A stretch of 64,000 nt of DNA, from NCBI GenBank assembly GCA_963807465.1, contig CAWECB010000003.1:1-64000 (forward strand). The letters run 5' to 3'. Below the pieces are notes generated by a model. That model saw nothing but the letters and a program-made list of their open reading frames with translations. It was not told the DNA's origin and did not search any database. Source of the DNA: CAWECB01 sp963807465 (GTDB lineage Bacteria; Patescibacteriota; Minisyncoccia; Minisyncoccales; Minisyncoccaceae). Position 1 is the stretch's first letter; the number at the start of each line of letters is the position of its first letter. The position numbers and the translations under genes were made by a program. Shown here in pieces: positions 43,977-53,799 of this stretch.

Positions 43977-44025
43977 CAAGACTTCTGTAAAAAAGCGTAA
44001 CATTTAATAAAAAAGACTGTGTTAT

Positions 44026-44048
44026 CGTGGTGAAAACTACGGTTTTTT
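44026..44048 (+). terminator. Rho-independent terminator
   Basis: Stem CGTGGT / ACTACG with GAAA loop and TTTTTT, 50 bp after the gene ending at 43976. Confidence 0.7.
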
Positions 44049-44103
44049 ATTAATTAATTTTTGAATACGTAAGGCCATCTAATAATAAACTTCGTTAAAA
44101 AAC

Positions 44104-44568
44104 ATGAATAAAAAAGACATTTCCCTTATCAATTCGCTTGTCAAAAACTGCGACCGCACAAGCGACGGCAACTTAAAGCCAGAAGCAAGAGGGCGAATTT
44201 TGAAATCAGTTAAAGAATATTTAGAGAATGCCGGCCGGGCAAATATTTCAGAAATAGCAGGAATGCTCAGACTATCAAGACAAACGACCAGAAGCTTAAT
44301 AGATGAAATATTGCTAGAATGGCGCCCGGAAATTCAGGACCAATCATTACTTCAATCAAAATGGATAGAATCTGTCCTTAAGGATATGGATCAAAATCCG
44401 AAAACATTCAATAAGGATAAGATAGCAATTATCAACCTGAAATCGTCATTATTAAACAAGCTCAATGCTCTTCAAAGATTATCCCTTAAGCAAGATTCGT
44501 ACGGGATTAAGCTCTATATGATAAAACAAACCACGCCAAAGGAATTACCGTATCCGAAGCCACCATAA
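44104..44568 (+). CDS. HTH-domain protein upstream of the methyltransferase and terminase genes
   Basis: 154 residues. A winged-HTH-like region ILKSVKEYLENAGRANISEIAGMLRLSRQTTRSLIDEIL occupies about 38-80; the rest is helical. First of a plus-strand run: HTH, ParB-methyltransferase, small terminase, large terminase. Could be a regulator or a packaging accessory. Confidence 0.6.
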   Translation: MNKKDISLINSLVKNCDRTSDGNLKPEARGRILKSVKEYLENAGRANISEIAGMLRLSRQTTRSLIDEILLEWRPEIQDQSLLQSKWIESVLKDMDQNPKTFNKDKIAIINLKSSLLNKLNALQRLSLKQDSYGIKLYMIKQTTPKELPYPKPP

Positions 44569-44604
44569 CATCGGTAGAATAATTATTAATTTTAAAATAA
44601 AAAC

Positions 44605-45951
44605 ATGGAAAACAATAATACAAAAACCAAAAATATCAAAATTGAATACGTATCAGTGGATACATTAAAAAATGCCGAATATAATCCGAGAAAATGGGAC
44701 AAGGATGCGGAAACTCAATTAAAAGAAAGTATTACAAGATACGGAATAGTCGATCCCCTGCTGGTTAACTCCGCTGAGGGCAGAAAAAATATCGTGATCG
44801 GTGGCCATTTTAGGCTGTCTTGTATAAAAAGCTTAGGCATCAAGGAAGTTCCAGTAGTTTATATCAATATCCCTGACATAGAAAAGGAAAAGGAATTGAA
44901 TATCAGGATGAACAAAAACACTGGGGAATTCGATTGGGATATACTAGCGACATTTGACGAGTCATTTCTGTCTCAGGCAGGATTTTCATCGGAGGAATTG
45001 GACGAAATCTTCGCAGTCGAAGATACGCCCGAAGAATTCGACTTGGAAAAAGAACTGAAAAAGCTAAATATCAACAAAATTGAGATAAAGAAGGGAGATG
45101 TATACGATTTGAATGGAAGCCATCTAATGTGTGGGGACTCGACTATTCCTGAAGACATGCAAAAGCTAATGGCTGGAGAGAAAGCAAATATGTGCCTAAC
45201 TGATCCGCCTTACATTCTCGACTATTTGCACGGCAAGAAAAAAGACGGCAAAGCAGTTACAGGCTTTGGACTAAAGAGGGATAGACGGTATCTTGAAACC
45301 GATTTCTTAGCCGAAAACTTCAGCGAACTTTGGATGAAGAACATCAAAGATGTTTCCAAGGATGATTTCCATATAATCGTATATGAGAATTGGAAAAATA
45401 TCAGAACCATTTGGAACGAGATAGAAAAATATTGGAAGGTAAAAAACATGATCGTCTGGCACCTTCCCAATAGAGTCCAAGGCTTTGCTGCTAAGTACAA
45501 ATTCTTTAATAAGCACGACATTGCAATGGTTGGGCAATCAGGTAAACCAACAATTAATAATAAAGAAGAGGCTGAGCTACTTCAGAATGAATACGAAACC
45601 GCCCTGTATGCCATATCAGGCAAGCCCCATTGGGAAGGATACGAAAAAGGTAAGAAAATCTGCCCCACGGACTATATCGAACATAAGGCAGCGGATGAAA
45701 AGTCGAGCGGACAAGGAATTATCTTCGGGACTAAACCGATTGAAATCCTAATCCCGTACATTAAAGTTCTAACCAAAAGGAATGACCTTATCGTGGAGCC
45801 CTTCGGCGGAAGTGGGTCGACGCTTATCGCCGCAATAAAGATGAACCGTAGGTGCTACATCATGGAGAAATCCCCCGTCTACGCAGAAGTAATAAAAAAT
45901 CGCTGGGAAAAATTGACCGGTCTAAAAGCTAAAAAACATGAGACAAGATAA
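44605..45951 (+). CDS. ParB-domain DNA methyltransferase
   Basis: 448 residues. The N-terminal ParB/Sulfiredoxin-like domain has NPRKWDKDAETQLKESI and GGHFRLSCIKSLG. The C-terminal N4/N6-type DNA methyltransferase has motif IV DPPY (about 199) before motif I FGGSGSTLIAAIKMNRRCY (about 395), the beta-class order. Such fusions are typical of phages and protect or mark the phage genome. No restriction partner adjoins it. It overlaps the next gene by 14 bp. Confidence 0.9.
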   Translation: MENNNTKTKNIKIEYVSVDTLKNAEYNPRKWDKDAETQLKESITRYGIVDPLLVNSAEGRKNIVIGGHFRLSCIKSLGIKEVPVVYINIPDIEKEKELNIRMNKNTGEFDWDILATFDESFLSQAGFSSEELDEIFAVEDTPEEFDLEKELKKLNINKIEIKKGDVYDLNGSHLMCGDSTIPEDMQKLMAGEKANMCLTDPPYILDYLHGKKKDGKAVTGFGLKRDRRYLETDFLAENFSELWMKNIKDVSKDDFHIIVYENWKNIRTIWNEIEKYWKVKNMIVWHLPNRVQGFAAKYKFFNKHDIAMVGQSGKPTINNKEEAELLQNEYETALYAISGKPHWEGYEKGKKICPTDYIEHKAADEKSSGQGIIFGTKPIEILIPYIKVLTKRNDLIVEPFGGSGSTLIAAIKMNRRCYIMEKSPVYAEVIKNRWEKLTGLKAKKHETR

Positions 45952-46327
45952 AGACAAACAATTATTATTAGCTCGATTAAAAGAAACTCCGATTATTGAA
46001 TTCGCCTGTAAAAAAAATGGCATCGGACGAGCGACTTACTACCGCTGGCGCGAAGATAAAGAATTCGCAAAAAGTGCCGATGAAGCAATAGCGGAAGGAG
46101 AAGCTTTTATTACCGACATGAGCGAATCTCAATTAATTTCTATGATTCGCGATCGTAACTTTCAAGCCATCCAGCTCTGGTTGCGGCATCATCATTCTAA
46201 ATATAGCCAAAAATTAGAAATAACGGCTAATATCTCTCAACAAGACGAATTAACCCCAGAACAAGAAGCAGTAGTTCGGGAAGCTCTGCGTCTTGCGTCA
46301 CTGCTTCCCGAAGAAGAATCAAAATAA
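45938..46327 (+). CDS. Phage terminase small subunit-like protein
   Basis: 129 residues. The N-terminal HTH (KETPIIEFACKKNGIGRATYYRWRED) is followed by a helical region and an acidic tail (LTPEQEAVVREALRLASLLPEEE). This is the layout of HTH-type small terminase subunits of the phBC6A51 kind, which recognise pac/cos DNA. Placement directly before the large subunit supports it. Confidence 0.8.
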   Translation: MRQDKDKQLLLARLKETPIIEFACKKNGIGRATYYRWREDKEFAKSADEAIAEGEAFITDMSESQLISMIRDRNFQAIQLWLRHHHSKYSQKLEITANISQQDELTPEQEAVVREALRLASLLPEEESK

Positions 46328-46350
46328 TAACCAATTAAATAACAACTATC

Positions 46351-47829
46351 ATGACACGATTAAATTCTCAACAATTTCCCAAGGATTACAATTGCAATCA
46401 CCTGCCATCGGACTTGGTCGAACGGATGACTAAAGATCGTAAAGTCCGCGTTGCTGTTTGTAAGCAAAGCTTCTTCATATTTTTTCATTTCTACTTTGCC
46501 CATTACGTAAACTATAAAACGGCTCCATTCCACCGTGAAATATTTTATCTCGTGGAACAGAAAAAAAATGAAAACCTTTTTGTGATCGCTTTTCGAGGAT
46601 CAGGGAAATCAACGATTCTTACAACCGCCTACCCTATCTGGGCAATACTCGGAGATCAGCAGAAAAAATTCGTATTGATTCTCTGCCAGACGCGAAACCA
46701 AGCAAAACAACACATGATGAATTTGAAACGAGAGCTCGAAAGCAACAAACTCCTTAAAGACGACCTCGGACCATTTCAAGAAGAAAGCGATGAATGGGGC
46801 TCTGCTTCAATCGTTTTTTCAAAGCTAAACGTACGGATCACTGCCGCCTCAACCGAACAAAGCATCCGTGGCTTAAGACACAACCAATATCGTCCCGATC
46901 TTATTATCGGAGATGACGTAGAAGATATTGCTTCAACTAAAACAAAAGAAAGCAGACAAAAAACATACCAGTGGCTTACTGGCGAAGTAATCCCAGCTGG
47001 AGATAAAGATACTCGGCTTATCATTGTCGGAAACCTCCTCCACGAAGATTCACTTCTTATGCATTTAAAACAAGATGTGGTCGAAGGAAAAATTGGTGGC
47101 TTATTCAAAGCATATCCATTGCTTGACGAAAAAGGATCAATCGCATGGCCAGGAAAATATGCCACGCAAGATGATATCGAAAAGGAAAAGAAAAGAGCCG
47201 GGAATGAAATTGCTTGGCAAAGAGAATACCTTCTTCGTATTGTTTCAGACACGGGACGAGTGGTGCATCCAGAATGGATCCATTATTACGATCCAGCCAA
47301 AGACCTTCCAAGCGATGAATATTTTTCAGAAACTTATGTCGGCGTTGATCTGGCGATATCAGAAAAAGACAGTGCGGATCGCACAGCCATGGTTGGAATG
47401 AAAATCTACCAGATAGAAGATAAATGTATTGCCTATGTTATGCCTTTCCCCTTCAACGAAAATATAGGATTCCCCGATCAAGTAAAACAAATCCAATCAC
47501 TTATAGTAAATAAAAAATATCGTTATCCGAAAATATTTGTTGAGAAAGTTGCCTACCAAGAATCACTTATCCAGCATTGTAGTAGCTTAGGAATTGAAGT
47601 TGAGGGCGTCCCCCCGCACGGAGAAAAGCGCGAAAGAATTGCCCTCACTACTGCAGCGATAAAAGAAGGACTTATTCTCTTCCCCAAAAAAGGCACCGAA
47701 GATCTTATTCTTCAGCTTACCAATTTTGGTGTAGAAAAATACGACGACCTTGCGGACGCATTTTCGCTTGTTGCTAACCAGTTCATCATATATTCCAATG
47801 AGCCCGTGCCAGGCATCGAATGGCTTTAA
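46351..47829 (+). CDS. Phage terminase large subunit
   Basis: 492 residues. The ATPase domain has Walker A AFRGSGKSTILTTAYPIWA (about 78-96) and Walker B-like LIIGDDVEDI (about 187). The RNase H-like nuclease domain has YVGVDLAISEKDSADRTAM (first Asp about 332) and a late acidic D.AD. motif (DDLADAFSLV). It cuts and packages phage DNA. All key motifs are intact, yet no portal, capsid or tail gene lies in the window, so the element may be a satellite or remnant. Confidence 0.92.
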   Translation: MTRLNSQQFPKDYNCNHLPSDLVERMTKDRKVRVAVCKQSFFIFFHFYFAHYVNYKTAPFHREIFYLVEQKKNENLFVIAFRGSGKSTILTTAYPIWAILGDQQKKFVLILCQTRNQAKQHMMNLKRELESNKLLKDDLGPFQEESDEWGSASIVFSKLNVRITAASTEQSIRGLRHNQYRPDLIIGDDVEDIASTKTKESRQKTYQWLTGEVIPAGDKDTRLIIVGNLLHEDSLLMHLKQDVVEGKIGGLFKAYPLLDEKGSIAWPGKYATQDDIEKEKKRAGNEIAWQREYLLRIVSDTGRVVHPEWIHYYDPAKDLPSDEYFSETYVGVDLAISEKDSADRTAMVGMKIYQIEDKCIAYVMPFPFNENIGFPDQVKQIQSLIVNKKYRYPKIFVEKVAYQESLIQHCSSLGIEVEGVPPHGEKRERIALTTAAIKEGLILFPKKGTEDLILQLTNFGVEKYDDLADAFSLVANQFIIYSNEPVPGIEWL

Positions 47830-47838
47830 ATACCTATA

Positions 47839-48726
47839 CTACTGGCACTGTGGACTCAATGTCCGTGACGGATAGGTCGCCAGCAACGCCTCAAGAGAAT
47901 CAAAAGCCTTCAAATAACTCGGACTTAAACTTTGCCACTCCTGGCAAGAAGCTGGATAATAATACTTAGCTGTTCGATATGAAGAAGTGTAATATTTGAC
48001 GGCTGATGAGTTTGTAGTGGTTGTTTGGGAAGGAACAGGAGTGATGTTTGGTGTGGTGCTTAAGGTCGTCTCCCCATTGCAAGTATTGGGCGACCACAAT
48101 CCTTTCTGGTTTTCTTGAGCCGATTTTTGGGCTCCCTTAAATTCAGTTTGATATTTATAAGGAGTACTGTATGTATATTCATAGGCATAACCTTCTTTAA
48201 TCATGTAAAGATTAAAATTCGTTCCATCTTCTAAAAATACATATCTTAAAAGTCTTTCATATTTGTCTCTATCTCCTTGAGTTGAATCATCCTCTAAAGA
48301 AACTTTTTTATTGGATAAAATCTCTTTTGCTTTATTCGATGCTTCTAACCCGAAACATTGTACTTCTTTTCTAGGATCAACTGTTTCGGGAGTATCTATT
48401 CCTATTAATCTTAATGTTTCTTCTTTGCCGTCAATATTTACAACTAAAGTATCTCCATCGACTACCCTGACTACACTGTATAGATTATTTGCATTATTAA
48501 TTACTCCCCCGTTTTTATTTTCTTCTTTATTGTTTTTCTCATTTGTTAATTCTATCTGCTGTTGGCTATCTCCTGCTGTTTTCTCCGAAGAAGCTGCTCC
48601 ATTGCTATTTTCTGTTTCGTTTTTAGGCTGAACTACATTATGATTACCACTACTTCCTATTATTAAAAAAATAACAAATAATGCTATTGCTACAAATTGG
48701 ATTAGGTTTGATTTATTAAACTTCAT
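47839..48726 (-). CDS. Membrane-anchored thermonuclease-like protein
   Basis: 295 residues from MKFNKSNL. Anchor helix at about 7-27, a Glu/Asn-rich linker, then a staphylococcal nuclease domain: VVRVVDGDTLVVNIDG, RLIGIDTPET, KYERLLRYVFLEDG with the catalytic Arg/Glu set, and KGLWSP. The C-terminus is Thr/Ser-rich with a YYTSSYRTAKYYYPASC motif. It degrades extracellular nucleic acid, useful for nucleotide scavenging or exclusion of incoming DNA. Convergent with the large terminase gene. Confidence 0.88.
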   Translation of the reverse strand: MKFNKSNLIQFVAIALFVIFLIIGSSGNHNVVQPKNETENSNGAASSEKTAGDSQQQIELTNEKNNKEENKNGGVINNANNLYSVVRVVDGDTLVVNIDGKEETLRLIGIDTPETVDPRKEVQCFGLEASNKAKEILSNKKVSLEDDSTQGDRDKYERLLRYVFLEDGTNFNLYMIKEGYAYEYTYSTPYKYQTEFKGAQKSAQENQKGLWSPNTCNGETTLSTTPNITPVPSQTTTTNSSAVKYYTSSYRTAKYYYPASCQEWQSLSPSYLKAFDSLEALLATYPSRTLSPQCQ

Positions 48727-48736
48727 ATTTTTATAT

Positions 48737-49267
48737 CTATTCAGCCCTACCATCTTTAGTATAAATAGTACCTCCCATCAGCTCTTTAAAATCTACTTTG
48801 CATTTTTTAATTGCGGGATTATCGGTATGCATTACTTTAAAGGAAGATGTTTGCCCGGAAAGAATCGGATTGAACTCTATTAAGGCGCTATCTGATGTTA
48901 CGAGTTCTCCGTTCTCCTGATACATGCCGCCAACGGCCTCTACGTTTTTCAAAGATTCTTCACTTATGTTTTTTACCGTTCCCTCGATAATAAAATAGCC
49001 GTACTCTCTATTACAATTCATGCTCTGCAATTCTAAAAGTGGCTCTAATGTTTTATTCTTACCAGAACCTCCCGTCAGAGAATCGTTAAATGAAGTTACC
49101 AAGGAAACCATAAACCAAAAAACCATAACTACTAAAAAGAAAGTCAAAATAGGATGACGGCTTGGCAACGATTTTAATTGACTTTGGCAGTTGGGACATT
49201 TTTTAGCCTTTTTAGGAATATCCGTTTGGCATTGCGGACATTTTTTTGTTTGTATATTATTTTCCAT
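48737..49267 (-). CDS. Zinc-ribbon, transmembrane, FxLYD-like protein
   Basis: 176 residues. N-terminal zinc ribbon KCPQCQTDIPKKAKKCPNC (about 9-27), transmembrane helix (about 39-62), and an extracytoplasmic domain with FIIEGTVKNISEESLKNVEA, the FxLYD pattern of a small beta-sandwich. Function unknown. Part of a minus-strand run of envelope proteins from 51.1 to 47.8 kb. Confidence 0.7.
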   Translation of the reverse strand: MENNIQTKKCPQCQTDIPKKAKKCPNCQSQLKSLPSRHPILTFFLVVMVFWFMVSLVTSFNDSLTGGSGKNKTLEPLLELQSMNCNREYGYFIIEGTVKNISEESLKNVEAVGGMYQENGELVTSDSALIEFNPILSGQTSSFKVMHTDNPAIKKCKVDFKELMGGTIYTKDGRAE

Positions 49268-49285
49268 TTTTTATAAATTTATTTG

Positions 49286-50089
49286 TTATTTATTAATATA
49301 TTTTTCGGAATTAATGTAAATACTTTTTAATTCGCTATCGCTTACCTTATTATAAACATCGTAAAGTTTCACCATTTCTTTAAGACTATCCTTATCAACG
49401 CTAGCAAAAAAATGATAAAAACCATCAACCCGCTGATAATAAAATAGCTCTGTTTGTGGTTGTTCTTTACCATTCTGAATATAAACTATTTCTACTGGAA
49501 CTTCCAAAACATCTTTATACTCTTTGTCTGGATTAATCGTTTTAAACTTCCAACTATCAAGCGTTCGTATATTACCACTAATGGTAATAGATTTAATACT
49601 TTTTCTAAGAATTCTTTGTTCTATAACATCTGCGACTAACTTATTTAATGTTACATACTCATCTTTACTGTCCCAATATTTTTTAACATCGGGATGTATA
49701 AAATCCCAAACATAATCGTATTGATTATTTTTAAGTGCAATATTTACTAAGGTTACCACTCGTTCAAGGGTTGGCTCTATTGTAAAATCTTTCCTAATAA
49801 ATCGGCTACCATAATCTATCTTTATAGGATTAACATCGATATAACCTTCTGGTACATTTATTGTTAAGTCTCCCTTTTGATATAATTTTATTCCTTTTAT
49901 TTTATAATGTCCCTTGTCATCCGTCGTACCTTCATGATTAGCAACTATTGCTTTAACTCCTGCCACCGATTCCCCAGTTGCTATGTCTGTGACGTTTCCT
50001 TCTATAGCATAGGTAAGGTTAAATACAACAAGTGATATTATAGATATGGAAACGATCAAAATTATTATCAATAAGACTTGTTTTTTCAT
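49286..50089 (-). CDS. Secreted protein with carboxypeptidase-regulatory-like domain
   Basis: 267 residues. Signal/anchor helix at about 5-27, then a small beta domain AIEGNVTDIATGESVAGVKAIV...TTDDKGHYKIKGI (CarboxypepD_reg-like), then a helical/beta domain of about 150 residues (VVTLVNIALKNNQYDYVWDFIHPDVKKYW). Similar C-terminal domains occur in secreted proteins of unknown role. Confidence 0.65.
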   Translation of the reverse strand: MKKQVLLIIILIVSISIISLVVFNLTYAIEGNVTDIATGESVAGVKAIVANHEGTTDDKGHYKIKGIKLYQKGDLTINVPEGYIDVNPIKIDYGSRFIRKDFTIEPTLERVVTLVNIALKNNQYDYVWDFIHPDVKKYWDSKDEYVTLNKLVADVIEQRILRKSIKSITISGNIRTLDSWKFKTINPDKEYKDVLEVPVEIVYIQNGKEQPQTELFYYQRVDGFYHFFASVDKDSLKEMVKLYDVYNKVSDSELKSIYINSEKYINK

Positions 50090-50139
50090 ATTTGTATTTT
50101 TTATTATTTTTATAGAAACAAAATTTTTAGAAAGATATT

Positions 50140-50496
50140 TTACTGATCATTCGTCGCCGCCCAAACCATAGCTATCACCCATCCTATTAATGTCCATCCT
50201 AGAAAAAGGTTAAGCATTAGTATTGCTGCGGCATTATTTTTTCTTTTTTCGTAAGCTAAAACAGCTGGCATAAAATAAATAAAAATTATAATGGGTAAAA
50301 CTATTGAAAATACTCCTGCTCCGATAACAAACATAAATATAAAAATCATTAAAAGAATAAAAACAAAAACTGGAGTCGGAGTCAAATCATTTTTATTAGG
50401 AATATTTTTAGGCTTTTGACTATACTTATTTTTTGCCTCGGCACGAACACGCTCTTCTTCCTCTATTTTTTCAATTTCTTCTTTTGTTAATGCCAT
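50140..50496 (-). CDS. Superinfection immunity-like membrane protein
   Basis: 118 residues. Charged N-terminal helix (about 4-25), then two to three hydrophobic helices and the family signature YFMPAVLAYEKRKNNAAAILMLNLFLGWTLIGWVIAMVWA. This is the superinfection-immunity (T4 Imm-like) family, which can block entry of further phage DNA. The family is also widespread as host membrane proteins, so the immunity role is inferred from family and island context. Confidence 0.8.
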   Translation of the reverse strand: MALTKEEIEKIEEEERVRAEAKNKYSQKPKNIPNKNDLTPTPVFVFILLMIFIFMFVIGAGVFSIVLPIIIFIYFMPAVLAYEKRKNNAAAILMLNLFLGWTLIGWVIAMVWAATNDQ

Positions 50497-50516
50497 ATGA
50501 ATTATTTACAAAATAA

Positions 50517-51077
50517 TTAATTTAGTCCCTCAATTTTAGTCACAACCCAATAATGATTATTTTTAGTCATTATAAGCTTAATATTGTTTGATAAATCAAC
50601 TGTGACCGTATTTCCTTTACGGCTTATTTTTGGTTTACTGCCCCATGTCCCGTTAAGATTTTTAGTAAATTCACTATCATTATTACTTTCTTGATTTTCG
50701 GAAAAGGATTTAATTATGGTCTGTTTTAAAACATCTTTTATCGTCGGCTTCATGTTCTGAATCATTTGCAATGCTATGATTTTACCAAGAGTCTCAAAAC
50801 CATTAGAACTGGGTGTTTCTGTCATGGTCTTTTCAATATATTCTGTCCAATAGTTTTCAAAAATTGCATCACTATCGATATACTTTAATGCCAAATCGGC
50901 ATTATGTGTTTTATATGCCTTTTTAATTTGGAACAAGCTATATTGAGGCGTTCCGATCCACCAATAGTATCCGCCAACAAACAATATAGCCAAAATAGCA
51001 ATAATAATTATTATAGACTTTAAATTGATTCTCTTTGACATTATTTTAAATTTATCTTTAATCGATAAATCTCCCAT
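50517..51077 (-). CDS. DUF2939-like membrane-anchored protein
   Basis: 186 residues; a start 12 codons in (MSKRINLKS) is equally likely. Anchor helix at about 22-42, then TPQYSLFQIKKAYKTHNADLALKYIDSDAI, the opening of DUF2939 proteins, and a C-terminal beta half. Function unknown. Confidence 0.7.
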   Translation of the reverse strand: MGDLSIKDKFKIMSKRINLKSIIIIIAILAILFVGGYYWWIGTPQYSLFQIKKAYKTHNADLALKYIDSDAIFENYWTEYIEKTMTETPSSNGFETLGKIIALQMIQNMKPTIKDVLKQTIIKSFSENQESNNDSEFTKNLNGTWGSKPKISRKGNTVTVDLSNNIKLIMTKNNHYWVVTKIEGLN

Positions 51078-51161
51078 ATATTTATAAATTAAAATTAATA
51101 ATAGATTACGTCGGCCGATTGTAGATAGAACATCGTAGAGAAAAACAATGATTATCCTAAT

Positions 51162-53792
51162 TCATTTTCTTGCAGCGTTTTCAATTATTTTAATTTCTTC
51201 ATCGGTAATTTTGTATAATTTATAAACTTCATCATCTATTTTTTGATTAACTTTTTCGATTTCGGATTTTATTGAAATCCATTTTTCTGAATTTTCAGTA
51301 CTTTTTTGAAGATCTTTATCTAGCTTTATTATTTTGTCGGTTAGTTCAACTATTTCATGGTATTCTTCTTTTTCCGATTTTTTATAAAAGTCTATTTTTG
51401 GAATTGGGAGTCTGCTTGTTGTGGGATTATCAAATTCCATAGACCTTATAGCTTTACCAAGAATAAATCTATAAACATACCAATTCAGTAATTTAGAATT
51501 TAATAAGGTGCAGATAAATTGCGGATGATATTTTTTATCAGTAATAGTAATCTGGTTTATAGTATCAACTATTATTTGTTTTCTATCTTTTGGGACGATA
51601 GCAGTTATTTTTATATGATCAGTAGGATTTTCAATGTGTGCGATAATTCTTTGAACCAGGATAGAATTCTGGTTAATAAATGCCTTTTTATCTGTGACTA
51701 AATTCTTATTTATTTTGCCTTTTATTCCTATAACTCCCGCCCTAGATAGTTGTGCCCCACCAATTACCTCGGTATCACCATTATTACTAATCTCTTTTTG
51801 GAGCATTGCTCCTCTTTGATTTTTAGCTATATCGTTTAAAACAATCGAGTTGTCCAATATTTTTTGGGCGATTTCTAATTCGGAAGAATAAACTCCATTT
51901 AAGAAAAGCCCGAACACTTTACAATTAGATTTATCAATTTCACATATTATTTTTATCTGTTCATCTTCAACGACACCAGATTTATAATACTTTTGCTTGA
52001 TGCCTTTTCGCAAAATTACAATAACTTGCTCTAGTTTAACTTCTTTCCAGACCTTACCACAGTCAATTATTTCAAATACATTATCCCAAATAAGATCTCT
52101 TATTTTTTGCCAATTTGAAGCAAAACAGAATGCTTTAGGGATAATAAAACCTAAACATCCGCCATCCCCTAACTCATCTAATGCTTTTTTTATAAATAAA
52201 ACTGCCGTGTCGGTTGAACCGATATTATATAATTTTTTAAAATATTCTTGTTCTATCTTTGAAATGTCAGCCCCGTATGGAGGATTTCCAATAATTACAT
52301 TAAAATGGCTTTGTTTAAAAACTTCTGGAAATTGTTCTTGCCAATTAAATGGTTTTTTATCTCTAAAATTTTTACCAAAATATTCGTGTAGTTTCTCATC
52401 GGTGCCAGAAATAAGTGAATTTCCATTTTTAATGTTGTCTAAAAATGGTAATTTTTCTCGTTTAGTTAAAGCATTGATAAGTAAATTTAATCTTGTTATC
52501 TCAACTGCTTGTTGGTCTAAATCAATGCCATATATATTTTCTTTAAGTATTTGTATTTTTAATAAATCTTCTTGACCCTTGAAACCAAATTCTTTATATT
52601 TTTCAAAAATAATGTTAAATGCTCTTATAAGAAAAGAACCTGAGCCACAAGCTGGATCTAAAACTTTAATTTTTTTAATATCTTCGATGGTTTTACATTC
52701 ATCTAGGGATAGTATTAATGCTTTTTTTACAATATAGTCAACAATATAACTGGGGGTATAATAAATGCCCTGCTCTTTTTTCTTGCTAGCATCTTTTGAA
52801 ACAGTTGTTCCTTTCCTTGACTTTGAGAGACGGTGTGAAAGATAGTTTTCATAAACCGTTCCTAATACATCGGCTGGCATTGCTTTAAAGTCGTATTCGT
52901 AGTAGCCACTTTTACCGTATAAAATATTGATTACTTTTTCTGTAGCTCCGCTGTATTCTTCCCATTGTTCAAAGGGATGTTTTGAAAACAAATTTGAATT
53001 ATAAAAACTGTCAAATTCCCTAAATTTTTCAGTCATTGATTGGTATAGATGTTTTTTTGAATCCCCTCGAGCTTGCCTAACCATGGGAACCAGGGTTGAT
53101 GGTTCAATGCCTCGGTCTTCTGCTACTCTAATGAAAAGTAGTCTATCAAGGAGTTTCTGGACGCCTTCATCTAATAAATCATGGTCAACATCATTATTCC
53201 ATAGGCCAAGATCCTTAGTTAAAATATCTCTACAACTTTGTAAATCTTTGTATAATAAATTACTTACAGATACTTTCTGAAGTTTCTTTCCTACTTTTTC
53301 GGCATCTTTATCTAAAAGATCATTTTTAAATGCGTCCTTTGATAAAAGATTTAATTGATCAATTCTGCTTAAAAACTCGCTACAATTAATTTCGAAAAAT
53401 CTTTTATCCGATAATTTACCTTCAATATATTGGGCATTAAAAACGACAAGGGTTTCAAAATTTGTTAGTATCGCCCAAGTAACTCCTTTGTTAAAAGAAT
53501 ATTTTATTGTTTGGCTAGCAAACTTTTCGTCATGAATATCAACATTGAATTTTTTAGCTTCTAAATAAAACTTGACTCTGTCGTTTAGATAGAATCCATA
53601 ATCTACTCGATCAGATGAGATAGTCTCCTCGGCGGAGACTTCTTTTTTGTTATGAACATCCCAGCCTAAAGATTCAAAAAGCGGAAGAATAAAATCTTTT
53701 TTTACCTCTTCCTCGGTATAAAATTTTAATTTTCCTGAATTTTTAAGATCTTCGTATTTTTCAACGAGGTTCTGTATTTTTTGTTTTGACAT
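51162..53792 (-). CDS. Type IIG restriction-modification enzyme (Eco57I-like)
   Basis: 876 residues from MSKQKIQNLVEKY. The frame extends to 53987, but that part is a structured, non-coding-looking leader. N-terminal nuclease domain: FILPLFESLGWDV, VDYGFYL and the YLEAKKF motif of PD-(D/E)xK enzymes. The N6-adenine methyltransferase has motif I VLDPACGSGSFLIRAF, IYGIDLDQQAVEI and motif IV VIIGNPPYGADISK. A C-terminal target-recognition half follows. Cutting and methylation in one chain, so no separate methylase is needed. Defence or maintenance gene of the island. Confidence 0.9.
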   Translation of the reverse strand: MSKQKIQNLVEKYEDLKNSGKLKFYTEEEVKKDFILPLFESLGWDVHNKKEVSAEETISSDRVDYGFYLNDRVKFYLEAKKFNVDIHDEKFASQTIKYSFNKGVTWAILTNFETLVVFNAQYIEGKLSDKRFFEINCSEFLSRIDQLNLLSKDAFKNDLLDKDAEKVGKKLQKVSVSNLLYKDLQSCRDILTKDLGLWNNDVDHDLLDEGVQKLLDRLLFIRVAEDRGIEPSTLVPMVRQARGDSKKHLYQSMTEKFREFDSFYNSNLFSKHPFEQWEEYSGATEKVINILYGKSGYYEYDFKAMPADVLGTVYENYLSHRLSKSRKGTTVSKDASKKKEQGIYYTPSYIVDYIVKKALILSLDECKTIEDIKKIKVLDPACGSGSFLIRAFNIIFEKYKEFGFKGQEDLLKIQILKENIYGIDLDQQAVEITRLNLLINALTKREKLPFLDNIKNGNSLISGTDEKLHEYFGKNFRDKKPFNWQEQFPEVFKQSHFNVIIGNPPYGADISKIEQEYFKKLYNIGSTDTAVLFIKKALDELGDGGCLGFIIPKAFCFASNWQKIRDLIWDNVFEIIDCGKVWKEVKLEQVIVILRKGIKQKYYKSGVVEDEQIKIICEIDKSNCKVFGLFLNGVYSSELEIAQKILDNSIVLNDIAKNQRGAMLQKEISNNGDTEVIGGAQLSRAGVIGIKGKINKNLVTDKKAFINQNSILVQRIIAHIENPTDHIKITAIVPKDRKQIIVDTINQITITDKKYHPQFICTLLNSKLLNWYVYRFILGKAIRSMEFDNPTTSRLPIPKIDFYKKSEKEEYHEIVELTDKIIKLDKDLQKSTENSEKWISIKSEIEKVNQKIDDEVYKLYKITDEEIKIIENAARK

Positions 53793-53799
53793 ATTGTGG

